Part shown: positions 10,108 to 24,500 of the stretch, one piece after another
How positions within the stretch are numbered: the first letter of the stretch is position 1
Layout of the letters: the number at the start of each line of letters is the position of its first letter
Source: Xiphydria camelus
Lineage: Eukaryota; Arthropoda; Insecta; Hymenoptera; Xiphydriidae
NCBI GenBank assembly: GCA_963678675.1
Contig: OY783197.1
Span: forward strand, 568,001-632,000
DNA length: 64,000 nucleotides
Reading direction: 5' to 3'
Position numbers and translations under genes: made by a program
Notes under the pieces: model-generated
Databases searched by the model: none
What the model was told of the DNA's origin: nothing
What the model saw: the letters and a program-made list of their open reading frames with translations, nothing else

Positions 10108-10640
10108 TTCTGTTTCAGATCTTCGAACTAATATTACAGTTTTTTTTCCAGGAAATTTAAATATGAAACTTTCCCGACTAGCCAAATATCATAGATTGCT
10201 GTTATTTTTCTGGTAAATTGCAAATACAATACTAATTGTATCTGCAGCTTATCGTTGAATTGATATTAGTCTGTGATGCTCAGTTATCGGGCCTTGTTAC
10301 ACGGGAAAGTTCTAATGGGTCTGCTTTCTGTTTCAGTTCATGGCATTGTCTGTAGCATTTTCTGTAGTTCTACTTTCCAGGCGAACTACGACAATATTTT
10401 ACTCTTTAACGAGATCATTAATCGTTCTGCTTTGTGTTTCAGTTCATGGCATTCTATACGATTGTAGTTCTACTTTCCAGGCGATCTACGATAATTTTTT
10501 ACTCTGTATCGAGATAATTAATCGTTCTGTTTTTTGTTCCAGTTCACCGGAATTTTTATTATTAAATTTTACTTTTCAGGCAACTAGTGAAAATTTGTTA
10601 TATTCAGATAAGACCAATAATTGTTCAGCTTTAAGTTTCA
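10108..10640 (+). repeat. Acceptor-like repeat, unit 2
   Basis: Counterpart of 5,065-5,590 with the same alternation of TTTCAG and TTTCCAG motifs, but clearly more diverged than the rest of the unit after about 10,445. The last motif, AAGTTTCAG, joins directly to GAATTAAACAATCTCGA. In copy 1 about 80 bp separate the two. Confidence 0.55.
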
Positions 10641-10660
10641 GAATTAAACAATCTCGAGAC

Positions 10661-11329
10661 AATTCAGTAGGCCTTTCATTGGATCCAACGATGCTTTAAT
10701 GAGGATTTTCCGATGATAAATCGATGACGAATCATCTTGAAACTGGCCGCATATGAGTCGCAGTGGATTTGACGTCAAAGATAAACAGTTTCGATGGAAT
10801 AACGGGTACTCGATGAATTCGTAGCAAGTAAGGAATATCACATCGTCAGTTCAACGCGACTGAAGGCTGTGGTATTTATTCCAACAGGAGCGCAGGGGTA
10901 TAGCGAAGAGATGGATAGCTCATTGCATTGCAAAATTCATCTGTTATATGAGAATTGCTAGGAACATTCATCCGAAGACCTTTTAACTCTAAGATTTAGT
11001 TTTGTATTTTGTTTAATAGTCGAATCATGCGAAAGGAAACTGATTACTAATCACTTGGGAAATATTAAAGATTAATCTGTAAGAGTTTCTATAAAAGTTA
11101 ACGAGCATTAAATGCTTTCCGAGTGATCAGTATTTCAGTCGAACAGTTCAGGTTCGTCCCTTAAACGTTCTATATAATAACGGGCTCCTATTTATTTTTG
11201 CATATGCAACTACATCACTTGCTTTCTGATCTAACTCTATTTTCGACTGTCGATCATATTCCCTAATGTATCCTGCATACCATTTATTCCCATCAATCCG
11301 ATATCATTCTTAGACAGTTCTCCGATTAG
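10661..11329 (+). other. Unique sequence, nothing recognised
   Basis: No long open frame, no repeat shared with the rest of the window and no recognisable RNA gene. It lies between the end of the second 5-kb unit and the degenerate repeat. Confidence 0.5.
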
Positions 11330-11720
11330 CTAGGCTCATTTCCGATTTGAAATGCTCACAGCTTTGATCTTCTGGTCTCCTTGTTAGGTTTTTCTCCGTT
11401 CTTCTCGATTATTTCGCATTCGTTGAATTTCGTTAGGCTGATTTTCAATCTTCTAGGCTCGACGTTGAACTATTAGGTTCTTCATTGAACTCGTTGGCTC
11501 CTCCAGTTCCAGTTGAATTCGTAATCTCTTTATCGAGTTGTTAGGCTCCTCGTTAATCGCTCAGGCTCTTCATTGAATTCGAGGTTTTTCGTTTGGTTCT
11601 TCATCGTTATTTGGCCCTTCGTCGTTATTTGGTCCTTCGTCGTTGTAGGTTATTGGCCTGTCTTTTAGGCTCTCGATGTTCTAGGTTTCTTCTTTCATTT
11701 CGGGAACCCTTTTTCATCTC
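11330..11720 (+). repeat. Degenerate short-period repeat (TTAGGCTCTTCNTTGAA)
   Basis: Variants of AGGCTCTTCATTGAATTCG recur irregularly every 20-35 bp, with a more regular GTTATTTGGCCCTTCGTC subrepeat at about 11,600-11,645. TTAGG occurs within several units, but spacing and context are not those of an insect telomeric array. A 63-codon open frame at 11,593-11,784 is a by-product. Confidence 0.55.
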
Positions 11721-12396
11721 TTTTAGTTTTCTACAGCTAGTAGTTTGCCAATATCTCTCTGACCTGGCAAGGCTTATTAATTGACATAACGCGAATGGTG
11801 TAGTTGCATAGTTGAAGGGATTATATAGTATATAGGGTTGTAATTTGTAACAGCAATTATATTCTCAAATTTCATCGTCATTTTGCTATGCGTTATCTTG
11901 ATACGCTTCTTTACCAATGTGACGTTTTTTATATTAAACCACAAACACATTTTGTAAATGATTTATATTTTATATATTTATATTAAACCACAAATACATT
12001 TTGTAAACGATTTTTATTTTACGATTAATAAAGTTCATGTATCATTGCAGATAAATTTATTAATTATACTCCCGGTCCTCGCATATATATATGGCGCATC
12101 TTTTTTTGAATCCTCTCTCCTCGATGATTAGATATTTACCACGCTTTTGAAAAATTCGGTGTACATACTAAGAACAAAGCCGCCGATACGAAATTATCAT
12201 ATCGAGAACTCAAGTAGGCTCAATATTCTCTAGATCGAAATCTACCAGCGTTTAAAAAATATTCTTTCGACGTGTTTGCATTTAATTCGGTTGAACAGGC
12301 TTACTCGGTTTCATAATTATGAACGTTTATTATTCTTATTATTATTATTAATCTCGATTACGCACCGAATACAACGCGCGAATATCATATATATAT
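11721..12396 (+). other. AT-rich junction to the satellite, with a 49-bp tandem duplication
   Basis: TATTAAACCACAAAYACATT begins at 11,932 and again at 11,981, giving a 49-bp direct duplication. Otherwise only low-complexity AT runs are visible, including a short ATT repeat near 12,330. The satellite starts abruptly after an (AT)n stretch at 12,388-12,398. Confidence 0.6.
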
Positions 12397-15300
12397 ATAG
12401 AGTCCTACAGTAAGATTCTTATTATAGAATTCTATTATAAATTTTTTATAAGTATTTAATCCTATTATATTCATATATAGAGTCCTACTATAAGATTCTT
12501 ATTATAGAATTCTATTATAAAATTTTTATAAGTATTTAATCCTATTATATTCATATACAGAGCCCTACAGTAAGATTCTTATTATAGAATTCTATTATAA
12601 AATTTTTATAAGTATTGAATCCTACTATAGATTCTTATTATAGAGTCCTACAGTAAGATTCTTATTATAGAATTCTATTATAAAATTTTTATAAGTATTT
12701 AATCCTATTATATTCATATATAGAGTCCTACTATAAGATTCTTATTATAGAATTCTATTATAAAATTTTTATAAGCATTTAATCCTATTATAGATTCTTA
12801 TCATAGAGTCCTACAGTAAGATTCTTATTATAGAATTCTATTATAAAATTTTTATAAGTATTTAATCCTATTATATTCATATACAGAGTCCTACAGTAAG
12901 ATTCTTATTATAGAATCCTATTATAAAATTTTTATAAGTATTGAATCCTACTATAGATTCTTATAATAGAGTCCTACAGTAAGATTTTTATTATAGAATT
13001 CTATTATAAAATTTCTATAAGTATTGAATCCTACTATAGATTCTTATAATAGAGTCCTACAGTAAGATTCTTATTATAGAATCCTATTATAAAATTTTTA
13101 TAAGTATTTAATCCTATTATATTCATATATAGAGTCCTACTATAAGATTCTTATTATAGAATCCTATTATAAAATTTTTATAAGTATTTAATCCTATTAT
13201 ATTCATATATAGAGTCCTACTATAAGATTCTTATTATAGAATTCTATTATAAAATTTTTATAAGTATTTAATCCTATTATATTCATATACAGAGCCCTAC
13301 TATAAGATTCTTATTATAGAATTCTATTATAAAATTTTTATAAGTATTTAATCCTATTATATTCATATACAGAGCCCTACAGTAAGATTCTTATTATAGA
13401 ATTCTATTATAAAATTTTTATAAGTATTGAATCCTACTATAGATTCTTATTATAGAGTCCTACAGTAAGATTCTTATTATAGAATTCTATTATAAAATTT
13501 TTATAAGTATTTAATCCTATTATATTCATATATAGAGTCCTACTATAAGATTCTTATTATAGAATTCTATTATAAAATTTTTATAAGTATTTAATCCTAT
13601 TATATTCATATATAGAGTCCTACTATAAGATTCTTATTATAAAATTTTTATAAGTATTTAATCCTACTATAGATTCTTATCATAGAGTCCTACAGTAAGA
13701 TTCTTATTATAGAATTCTATTATAAAATTTTTATAAGTATTTAATCCTATTATATTCATATACAGAGTCCTACAGTAAGATTCTTATTATAGAATCCTAT
13801 TATAAAATTTTTATAAGTATTGAATCCTACTATAGATTCTTATAATAGAGTCCTACAGTAAGATTTTTATTATAGAATTCTATTATAAAATTTCTATAAG
13901 TATTGAATCCTACTATAGATTCTTATAATAGAGTCCTACAGTAAGATTCTTATTATAGAATCCTATTATAAAATTTTTATAAGTATTTAATCCTATTATA
14001 TTCATATACAGAGTCCTACAGTAAGATTCTTATTATAGAATCCTATTATAAAATTTTTATAAGTATTGAATCCTACTATAGATTCTTATTATAGAATTCT
14101 ATTATAAAATTTTTATAAGTATTTAATCCTATTATATTCATATATAGAGTCCTACACTAAGATTCTTATTATAGAATTCTATTATAAAATTTTTATAAGT
14201 ATTGAATCCTACTATAGATTCTTATCATAGAGTCCTACAGTAAGATTCTTATTATAGAATTCTATTATAAAATTTTTATAAGTATTTAATCCTATTATAT
14301 TCATATATAGAGTCCTACTATAAGATTCTTATTACAGAATTCTATTATAAAATTTTTATAAGTATTTAATCCTATTATATTCATATATAGAGTCCTACAG
14401 TAAGATTCTTATTATAGAATTCTATTATAAAATTTTTATAAGTATTGAATCCTACTATAGATTCTTATTATAGAGTCCTACAGTAAGATTCTTATTATAG
14501 AATTCTATTATAAAATTTTTATAAGTATTTAATCCTATTATATTCATATATAGAGTCCTACTATAAGATTCTTATTATAGAATTCTATTATAAAATTTTT
14601 ATAAGTATTGAATCCTACTATAGATTCTTATTATAGAATTCTATTATAAAATTTTTATAAGTATTTAATCCTATTATATTCATATATAGAGTCCTACTAT
14701 AAGATTCTTATTATAGAATTCTATTATAAAATTTTTATAAGTATTTAATCCTATTATATTCATATACAGAGCCCTACAGTAAGATTCTTATTATAGAATC
14801 CTATTATAAAATTTTTATAAGTATTGAATCCTACTATAGATTCTTATAATAGAGTCCTACAGTAAGATTCTTATTATAGAATTCTATTATAAAATTTGTA
14901 TAAGTATTGAATCCTACTATAGATTCTTATAATAGAGTCCTACAGTAAGATTCTTATTATAGAATCCTATTATAAAATTTTTATAAGTATTTAATCCTAT
15001 TATATTCATATACAGAGTCCTACAGTAAGATTCTTATTATAGAATTCTATTATAAAATTTTTATAAGTATTGAATCCTACTATAGATTCTTATAATAGAG
15101 TCCTACAGTAAGATTCTTATTATAGAATCCTATTATAAAATTTTTATAAGTATTGAATCCTACTATAGATTCTTATAATAGAGTCCTACTATAAGATTCT
15201 TATTATAGAATTCTATTATAAAATTTTTATAAGTATTTAATCCTATTATATTCATATATAGAGTCCTACACTAAGATTCTTATTATAGAATCCTATTATA

Positions 15301-15535
15301 AAATTTTTATAAGTATTTAATCCTACTAGATTCTTATTATAGAATTCTATTATAAAATTTCTATAAGTATTGAATCCTATTATATTCATATATAGAGTCC
15401 TACAGTAAGATTCTTATTATAGAATCCTATTATAAAATTTTTATAAGTATTTAATCCTACTAGATTCTTATTATAGAGTCCTACAGTAAGATTCTTATTA
15501 TAGAATTCTATTATAAAATGTTTATAAGTATAGAA
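12397..15535. repeat. Satellite left block without higher-order marker
   Basis: Monomers of the 80- and 83-bp types alternate irregularly (TATTCATATATAG versus TATAGATTCTTATAATAG joints). The marker monomer that defines the core is absent here. The TATAGATTCTTATAATAG joint is common in this block and rare in the core, so this edge has not been homogenised with the centre. Confidence 0.85.
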
Positions 15536-18500
15536 TCCTATTATTATAGCTTATTAAATAAAGTCCTATTATCAGATTAATTTATAAAGTTATTATTTGA
15601 TTATTATTATAGAATTCTATTATAAAATTTTTATAAGTATTTAATCCTATTAGATTCTTATTATAGAGTCCTACACTAAGATTCTTATTATAGAATTCTA
15701 TTATAAAATTTTTATAAGTATTTAATCCTATTATATTCATATATAGAGTCCTACAGTAAGATTCTTATTATAGAATTCTGTTATAAAATTTTTATAAGTA
15801 TTTAATCCTACTATATTCATGTATAGAGTCCTACACTAAGATTCTTATTATAGAATCCTATTATAAAATTTTTATAAGTATTTAATCCTATTATATTCAT
15901 ATATAGAGTCCTACAGTAAGATTCTTATTATAGAATTCTATTATAAGATTTTTATAAGTATTTAATCCTATTATATTCATATATAGAGTCCTACAGTCAG
16001 ATTCTTATTATAGAATCCTATTATAAAATTTTTATAAGTATTTAATCCTACTAGATTCTTATTATAGAGTCCTACAGTAAGATTCTTATTATAGAATTCT
16101 ATTATAAAATGTTTATAAGTATAGAATCCTATTATTATAGCTTATTAAATAAAGTCCTATTATCAGATTAATTTATAAAGTTATTATTTGATTATTATTA
16201 TAGAATTCTATTATAAAATTTTTATAAGTATTTAATCCTATTAGATTCTTATTATAGAGTCCTACACTAAGATTCTTATTATAGAATTCTATTATAAAAT
16301 TTTTATAAGTATTTAATCCTATTATATTCATATATAGAGTCCTACAGTAAGATTCTTATTATAGAATTCTGTTATAAAATTTTTATAAGTATTTAATCCT
16401 ATTATATTCATATATAGAGTCCTACACTAAGATTCTTATTATAGAATCCTATTATAAAATTTTTATAAGTATTTAATCCTATTATATTCATATATAGAGT
16501 CCTACAGTAAGATTCTTATTATAGAATTCTATTATAAGATTTTTATAAGTATTTAATCCTATTATATTCATATATAGAGTCCTACAGTCAGATTCTTATT
16601 ATAGAATCCTATTATAAAATTTTTATAAGTATTTAATCCTACTAGATTCTTATTATAGAGTCCTACAGTAAGATTCTTATTATAGAATTCTATTATAAAA
16701 TGTTTATAAGTATAGAATCCTATTATTATAGCTTATTAAATAAAGTCCTATTATCAGATTAATTTATAAAGTTATTATTTGATTATTATTATAGAATTCT
16801 ATTATAAAATTTTTATAAGTATTTAATCCTATTATATTCATATATAGAGTCCTACAGTAAGATTCTTATTATAGAATTGTTATAAAATTTTTATAAGTAT
16901 TTAATCCTATTATATTCATATATAGAGTCCTACAGTAAGATTCTTATTATAGAATTCTGTTATAAAATTTTTATAAGTATTTAATCCTATTATATTCATA
17001 TATAGAGTCCTACACTAAGATTCTTATTATAGAATTCTACTATAAAATTTTTATAAGTATTTAATCCTATTATATTCATATATAGAGTCCTACAGTAAGA
17101 TTCTTATTATAGAATTCTATTATAAAATGTTTATAAGTATAGAATCCTATTATTATAGATTATTAAATAAAGTCCTATTATCAGATTAATTTATAAAGTT
17201 ATTATTTGATTATTATTATAGAATTCTATTATAAAATTTTAATAAGTATTTAATCCTATTAGATTCTTATTATAGAGTCCTACACTAAGATTCTTATTAT
17301 AGAATCCTATTATAAAATTTTTATAAGTATTTAATCCTACTAGATTCTTATTATAGAATTCTATTATAAAATTTCTATAAGTATTGAATCCTATTATATT
17401 CATATATAGAGTCCTACAGTAAGATTCTTATTATAGAATTCTGTTATAAGATTTTTATAAGTATTTAATCCTACTAGATTCTTATTATAGAATTCTATTA
17501 TAAAATTTTTATAAGTATTTAATCCTATTATATTCATATATAGAGTCCTACACTAAGATTCTTATTATAGAATTCTATTATAAAATGTTTATAAGTATAG
17601 AATCCTATTATATTCATATATAGAGTCCTACACTAAGATTCTTATTATAGAATTCTATTATAAAATTTTTATAAGTATTTAATCCTATTATATTCATATA
17701 TAGAGTCCTACAGTAAGATTCTTATTATAGAATCCTATTATAAAATTTTTATAAGTATTTAATCCTACTAGATTCTTATTATAGAGTCCTACAGTAAGAT
17801 TCTTATTATAGAATTCTATTATAAAATGTTTATAAGTATAGAATCCTATTATTATAGCTTATTAAACAAAGTCCTATTATCAGATTAATTTATAAAGTTA
17901 TTATTTGATTATTATTATAGAATTCTATTATAAAATTTTTATAAGTATTTAATCCTATTATATTCATATATAGAGTCCTACAGTAAGATTCTTATTATAG
18001 AATTGTTATAAAATTTTTATAAGTATTTAATCCTATTATATTCATATATAGAGTCCTACAGTAAGATTCTTATTATAGAATTCTGTTATAAAATTTTTAT
18101 AAGTATTTAATCCTATTATATTCATACATAGAGTCCTACAGTAAGATTCTTATTATAGAATTCTGTTATAAAATTTTTATAAGTATTTAATCCTATTATA
18201 TTCATATATAGAGTCCTACACTAAGATTCTTATTATAGAATTCTACTATAAAATTTTTATAAGTATTTAATCCTATTATATTCATATATAGAGTCCTACA
18301 CTAAGATTCTTATTATAGAATCCTATTATAAAATTTTTATAAGTATTTAATCCTACTAGATTCTTATTATAGAGTCCTACAGTAAGATTCTTATTATAGA
18401 ATTCTATTATAAAATGTTTATAAGTATAGAATCCTATTATTATAGCTTATTAAACAAAGTCCTATTATCAGATTAATTTATAAAGTTATTATTTGATTAT

Positions 18501-21500
18501 TATTATAGAATTCTATTATAAAATTTTTATAAGTATTTAATCCTATTATATTCATATATAGAGTCCTACAGTAAGATTCTTATTATAGAATTCTGTTATA
18601 AAATTTTTATAAGTATTTAATCCTATTATATTCATATATAGAGTCCTACACTAAGATTCTTATTATAGAATCCTATTATAAAATTTTTATAAGTATTTAA
18701 TCCTATTATATTCATATATAGAGTCCTACAGTAAGATTCTTATTATAGAATTCTATTATAAGATTTTTATAAGTATTTAATCCTATTATATTCATATATA
18801 GAGTCCTACAGTCAGATTCTTATTATAGAATCCTATTATAAAATTTTTATAAGTATTTAATCCTACTAGATTCTTATTATAGAGTCCTACAGTAAGATTC
18901 TTATTATAGAATTCTATTATAAAATGTTTATAAGTATAGAATCCTATTATTATAGCTTATTAAATAAAGTCCTATTATCAGATTAATTTATAAAGTTATT
19001 ATTTGATTATTATTATAGAATTCTATTATAAAATTTTTATAAGTATTTAATCCTATTATATTCATATATAGAGTCCTACAGTAAGATTCTTATTATAGAA
19101 TTCTACTATAAAATTTTTATAAGTATTTAATCCTATTATATTCATATATAGAGTCCTACACTAAGATTCTTATTATAGAATCCTATTATAAAATTTTTAT
19201 AAGTATTTAATCCTACTAGATTCTTATTATAGAGTCCTACAGTAAGATTCTTATTATAGAATTCTATTATAAAATGTTTATAAGTATAGAATCCTATTAT
19301 TATAGCTTATTAAATAAAGTCCTATTATCAGATTAATTTATAAAGTTATTATTTGATTATTATTATAGAATTCTATTATAAAATTTTTATAAGTATTTAA
19401 TCCTATTAGATTCTTATTATAGAGTCCTACACTAAGATTCTTATTATAGAATTCTATTATAAAATTTTTATAAGTATTTAATCCTACTAGATTCTTATTA
19501 TAGAATTCTATTATAAAATTTCTATAAGTATTGAATCCTATTATATTCATATATAGAGTCCTACAGTAAGATTCTTATTATAGAATCCTATTATAAAATT
19601 TTTATAAGTATTTAATCCTACTAGATTCTTATTATAGAGTCCTACAGTAAGATTCTTATTATAGAATTCTATTATAAAATGTTTATAAGTATAGAATCCT
19701 ATTATTATAGCTTATTAAATAAAGTCCTATTATCAGATTAATTTATAAAGTTATTATTTGATTATTATTATAGAATTCTATTATAAAATTTTTATAAGTA
19801 TTTAATCCTATTAGATTCTTATTATAGAGTCCTACACTAAGATTCTTATTATAGAATTCTATTATAAAATTTTTATAAGTATTTAATCCTATTATATTCA
19901 TATATAGAGTCCTACAGTAAGATTCTTATTATAGAATTCTGTTATAAAATTTTTATAAGTATTTAATCCTACTATATTCATATATAGAGTCCTACACTAA
20001 GATTCTTATTATAGAATCCTATTATAAAATTTTTATAAGTATTTAATCCTATTATATTCATATATAGAGTCCTACAGTAAGATTCTTATTATAGAATCCT
20101 ATTATAAAATTTTTATAAGTATTTAATCCTACTAGATTCTTATTATAGAGTCCTACAGTAAGATTCTTATTATAGAATTCTATTATAAAATGTTTATAAG
20201 TATAGAATCCTATTATTATAGCTTATTAAATAAAGTCCTATTATCAGATTAATTTATAAAGTTATTATTTGATTATTATTATAGAATTCTATTATAAAAT
20301 TTTTATAAGTATTTAATCCTATTATATTCATATATAGAGTCCTACAGTAAGATTCTTATTATAGAATTGTTATAAAATTTTTATAAGTATTTAATCCTAT
20401 TATATTCATATATAGAGTCCTACAGTAAGATTCTTATTATAGAATTCTGTTATAAAATTTTTATAAGTATTTAATCCTATTATATTCATATATAGAGTCC
20501 TACACTAAGATTCTTATTATAGAATTCTACTATAAAATTTTTATAAGTATTTAATCCTATTATATTCATATATAGAGTCCTACACTAAGATTCTTATTAT
20601 AGAATCCTATTATAAAATTTTTATAAGTATTTAATCCTATTATATTCATATATAGAGTCCTACAGTAAGATTCTTATTATAGAATTCTATTATAAGATTT
20701 TTATAAGTATTTAATCCTATTATATTCATATATAGAGTCCTACAGTCAGATTCTTATTATAGAATCCTATTATAAAATTTTTATAAGTATTTAATCCTAC
20801 TAGATTCTTATTATAGAGTCCTACAGTAAGATTCTTATTATAGAATTCTATTATAAAATTTTTATAAGTATTAATCCTATTATATTCATATATAGAGTCC
20901 TACAGTAAGATTCTTATTATAGAATTCTATTATAAAATGTTTATAAGTATAGAATCCTATTATTATAGATTATTAAATAAAGTCCTATTATCAGATTAAT
21001 TTATAAAGTTATTATTTGATTATTATTATAGAATTCTATTATAAAATTTTTATAAGTATTTAATCCTATTAGATTCTTATTATAGAGTCCTACACTAAGA
21101 TTCTTATTATAGAATCCTATTATAAAATTTTTATAAGTATTTAATCCTACTAGATTCTTATTATAGAATTCTATTATAAAATTTCTATAAGTATTGAATC
21201 CTATTATATTCATATATAGAGTCCTACAGTAAGATTCTTATTATAGAATTCTATTATAAAATGTTTATAAGTATAGAATCCTATTATTATAGCTTATTAA
21301 ATAAAGTCCTATTATCAGATTAATTTATAAAGTTATTATTTGATTATTATTATAGAATTCTATTATAAAATTTTTATAAGTATTTAATCCTATTAGATTC
21401 TTATTATAGAGTCCTACACTAAGATTCTTATTATAGAATTCTATTATAAAATTTTTATAAGTATTTAATCCTATTATATTCATATATAGAGTCCTACAGT

Positions 21501-24500
21501 AAGATTCTTATTATAGAATTCTGTTATAAAATTTTTATAAGTATTTAATCCTATTATATTCATATATAGAGTCCTACACTAAGATTCTTATTATAGAATC
21601 CTATTATAAAATTTTTATAAGTATTTAATCCTATTATATTCATATATAGAGTCCTACAGTAAGATTCTTATTATAGAATTCTATTATAAGATTTTTATAA
21701 GTATTTAATCCTATTATATTCATATATAGAGTCCTACAGTCAGATTCTTATTATAGAATCCTATTATAAAATTTTTATAAGTATTTAATCCTACTAGATT
21801 CTTATTATAGAGTCCTACAGTAAGATTCTTATTATAGAATTCTATTATAAAATGTTTATAAGTATAGAATCCTATTATTATAGCTTATTAAATAAAGTCC
21901 TATTATCAGATTAATTTATAAAGTTATTATTTGATTATTATTATAGAATTCTATTATAAAATTTTTATAAGTATTTAATCCTATTATATTCATATATAGA
22001 GTCCTACAGTAAGATTCTTATTATAGAATTCTGTTATAAAATTTTTATAAGTATTTAATCCTATTATATTCATATATAGAGTCCTACACTAAGATTCTTA
22101 TTATAGAATTCTACTATAAAATTTTTATAAGTATTTAATCCTATTATATTCATATATAGAGTCCTACAGTAAGATTCTTATTATAGAATTCTATTATAAA
22201 ATGTTTATAAGTATAGAATCCTATTATTATAGATTATTAAATAAAGTCCTATTATCAGATTAATTTATAAAGTTATTATTTGATTATTATTATAGAATTC
22301 TATTATAAAATTTTAATAAGTATTTAATCCTATTAGATTCTTATTATAGAGTCCTACACTAAGATTCTTATTATAGAATCCTATTATAAAATTTTTATAA
22401 GTATTTAATCCTACTAGATTCTTATTATAGAATTCTATTATAAAATTTCTATAAGTATTGAATCCTATTATATTCATATATAGAGTCCTACAGTAAGATT
22501 CTTATTATAGAATTCTGTTATAAGATTTTTATAAGTATTTAATCCTACTAGATTCTTATTATAGAATTCTATTATAAAATTTTTATAAGTATTTAATCCT
22601 ATTATATTCATATATAGAGTCCTACACTAAGATTCTTATTATAGAATTCTATTATAAAATGTTTATAAGTATAGAATCCTATTATATTCATATATAGAGT
22701 CCTACACTAAGATTCTTATTATAGAATTCTATTATAAAATTTTTATAAGTATTTAATCCTATTATATTCATATATAGAGTCCTACAGTAAGATTCTTATT
22801 ATAGAATCCTATTATAAAATTTTTATAAGTATTTAATCCTACTAGATTCTTATTATAGAGTCCTACAGTAAGATTCTTATTATAGAATTCTATTATAAAA
22901 TGTTTATAAGTATAGAATCCTATTATTATAGCTTATTAAACAAAGTCCTATTATCAGATTAATTTATAAAGTTATTATTTGATTATTATTATAGAATTCT
23001 ATTATAAAATTTTTATAAGTATTTAATCCTATTATATTCATATATAGAGTCCTACAGTAAGATTCTTATTATAGAATTGTTATAAAATTTTTATAAGTAT
23101 TTAATCCTATTATATTCATATATAGAGTCCTACAGTAAGATTCTTATTATAGAATTCTGTTATAAAATTTTTATAAGTATTTAATCCTATTATATTCATA
23201 CATAGAGTCCTACAGTAAGATTCTTATTATAGAATTCTGTTATAAAATTTTTATAAGTATTTAATCCTATTATATTCATATATAGAGTCCTACACTAAGA
23301 TTCTTATTATAGAATTCTACTATAAAATTTTTATAAGTATTTAATCCTATTATATTCATATATAGAGTCCTACACTAAGATTCTTATTATAGAATCCTAT
23401 TATAAAATTTTTATAAGTATTTAATCCTACTAGATTCTTATTATAGAGTCCTACAGTAAGATTCTTATTATAGAATTCTATTATAAAATGTTTATAAGTA
23501 TAGAATCCTATTATTATAGCTTATTAAATAAAGTCCTATTATCAGATTAATTTATAAAGTTATTATTTGATTATTATTATAGAATTCTATTATAAAATTT
23601 TTATAAGTATTTAATCCTATTAGATTCTTATTATAGAGTCCTACACTAAGATTCTTATTATAGAATTCTATTATAAAATTTTTATAAGTATTTAATCCTA
23701 TTATATTCATATATAGAGTCCTACAGTAAGATTCTTATTATAGAATTCTGTTATAAAATTTTTATAAGTATTTAATCCTATTATATTCATATATAGAGTC
23801 CTACACTAAGATTCTTATTATAGAATCCTATTATAAAATTTTTATAAGTATTTAATCCTATTATATTCATATATAGAGTCCTACAGTAAGATTCTTATTA
23901 TAGAATTCTATTATAAGATTTTTATAAGTATTTAATCCTATTATATTCATATATAGAGTCCTACAGTCAGATTCTTATTATAGAATCCTATTATAAAATT
24001 TTTATAAGTATTTAATCCTACTAGATTCTTATTATAGAGTCCTACAGTAAGATTCTTATTATAGAATTCTATTATAAAATGTTTATAAGTATAGAATCCT
24101 ATTATTATAGCTTATTAAATAAAGTCCTATTATCAGATTAATTTATAAAGTTATTATTTGATTATTATTATAGAATTCTATTATAAAATTTTTATAAGTA
24201 TTTAATCCTATTAGATTCTTATTATAGAGTCCTACACTAAGATTCTTATTATAGAATTCTATTATAAAATTTTTATAAGTATTTAATCCTACTAGATTCT
24301 TATTATAGAATTCTATTATAAAATTTCTATAAGTATTGAATCCTATTATATTCATATATAGAGTCCTACAGTAAGATTCTTATTATAGAATCCTATTATA
24401 AAATTTTTATAAGTATTTAATCCTACTAGATTCTTATTATAGAGTCCTACAGTAAGATTCTTATTATAGAATTCTATTATAAAATGTTTATAAGTATAGA

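Larger units (their letters stand above)
5699..10660 (+). repeat. 5-kb segmental unit, tandem copy 2
   Basis: This is the head-to-tail duplicate of 640-5,698. The first 180 bp are about 80% similar to 643-825. From 5,881 the sequence is nearly identical to copy 1 until about 10,445, then diverges. About 80 bp present at 5,589-5,668 are missing at 10,641, where both copies resume with GAATTAAACAATCTCGA. The unit ends about 1.7 kb before the satellite. Confidence 0.9.

Noticed and set aside
11330..11720. TTAGG-containing repeats as an insect telomere
   Set aside because: TTAGG occurs irregularly inside a longer degenerate unit, with no uninterrupted TTAGG run.
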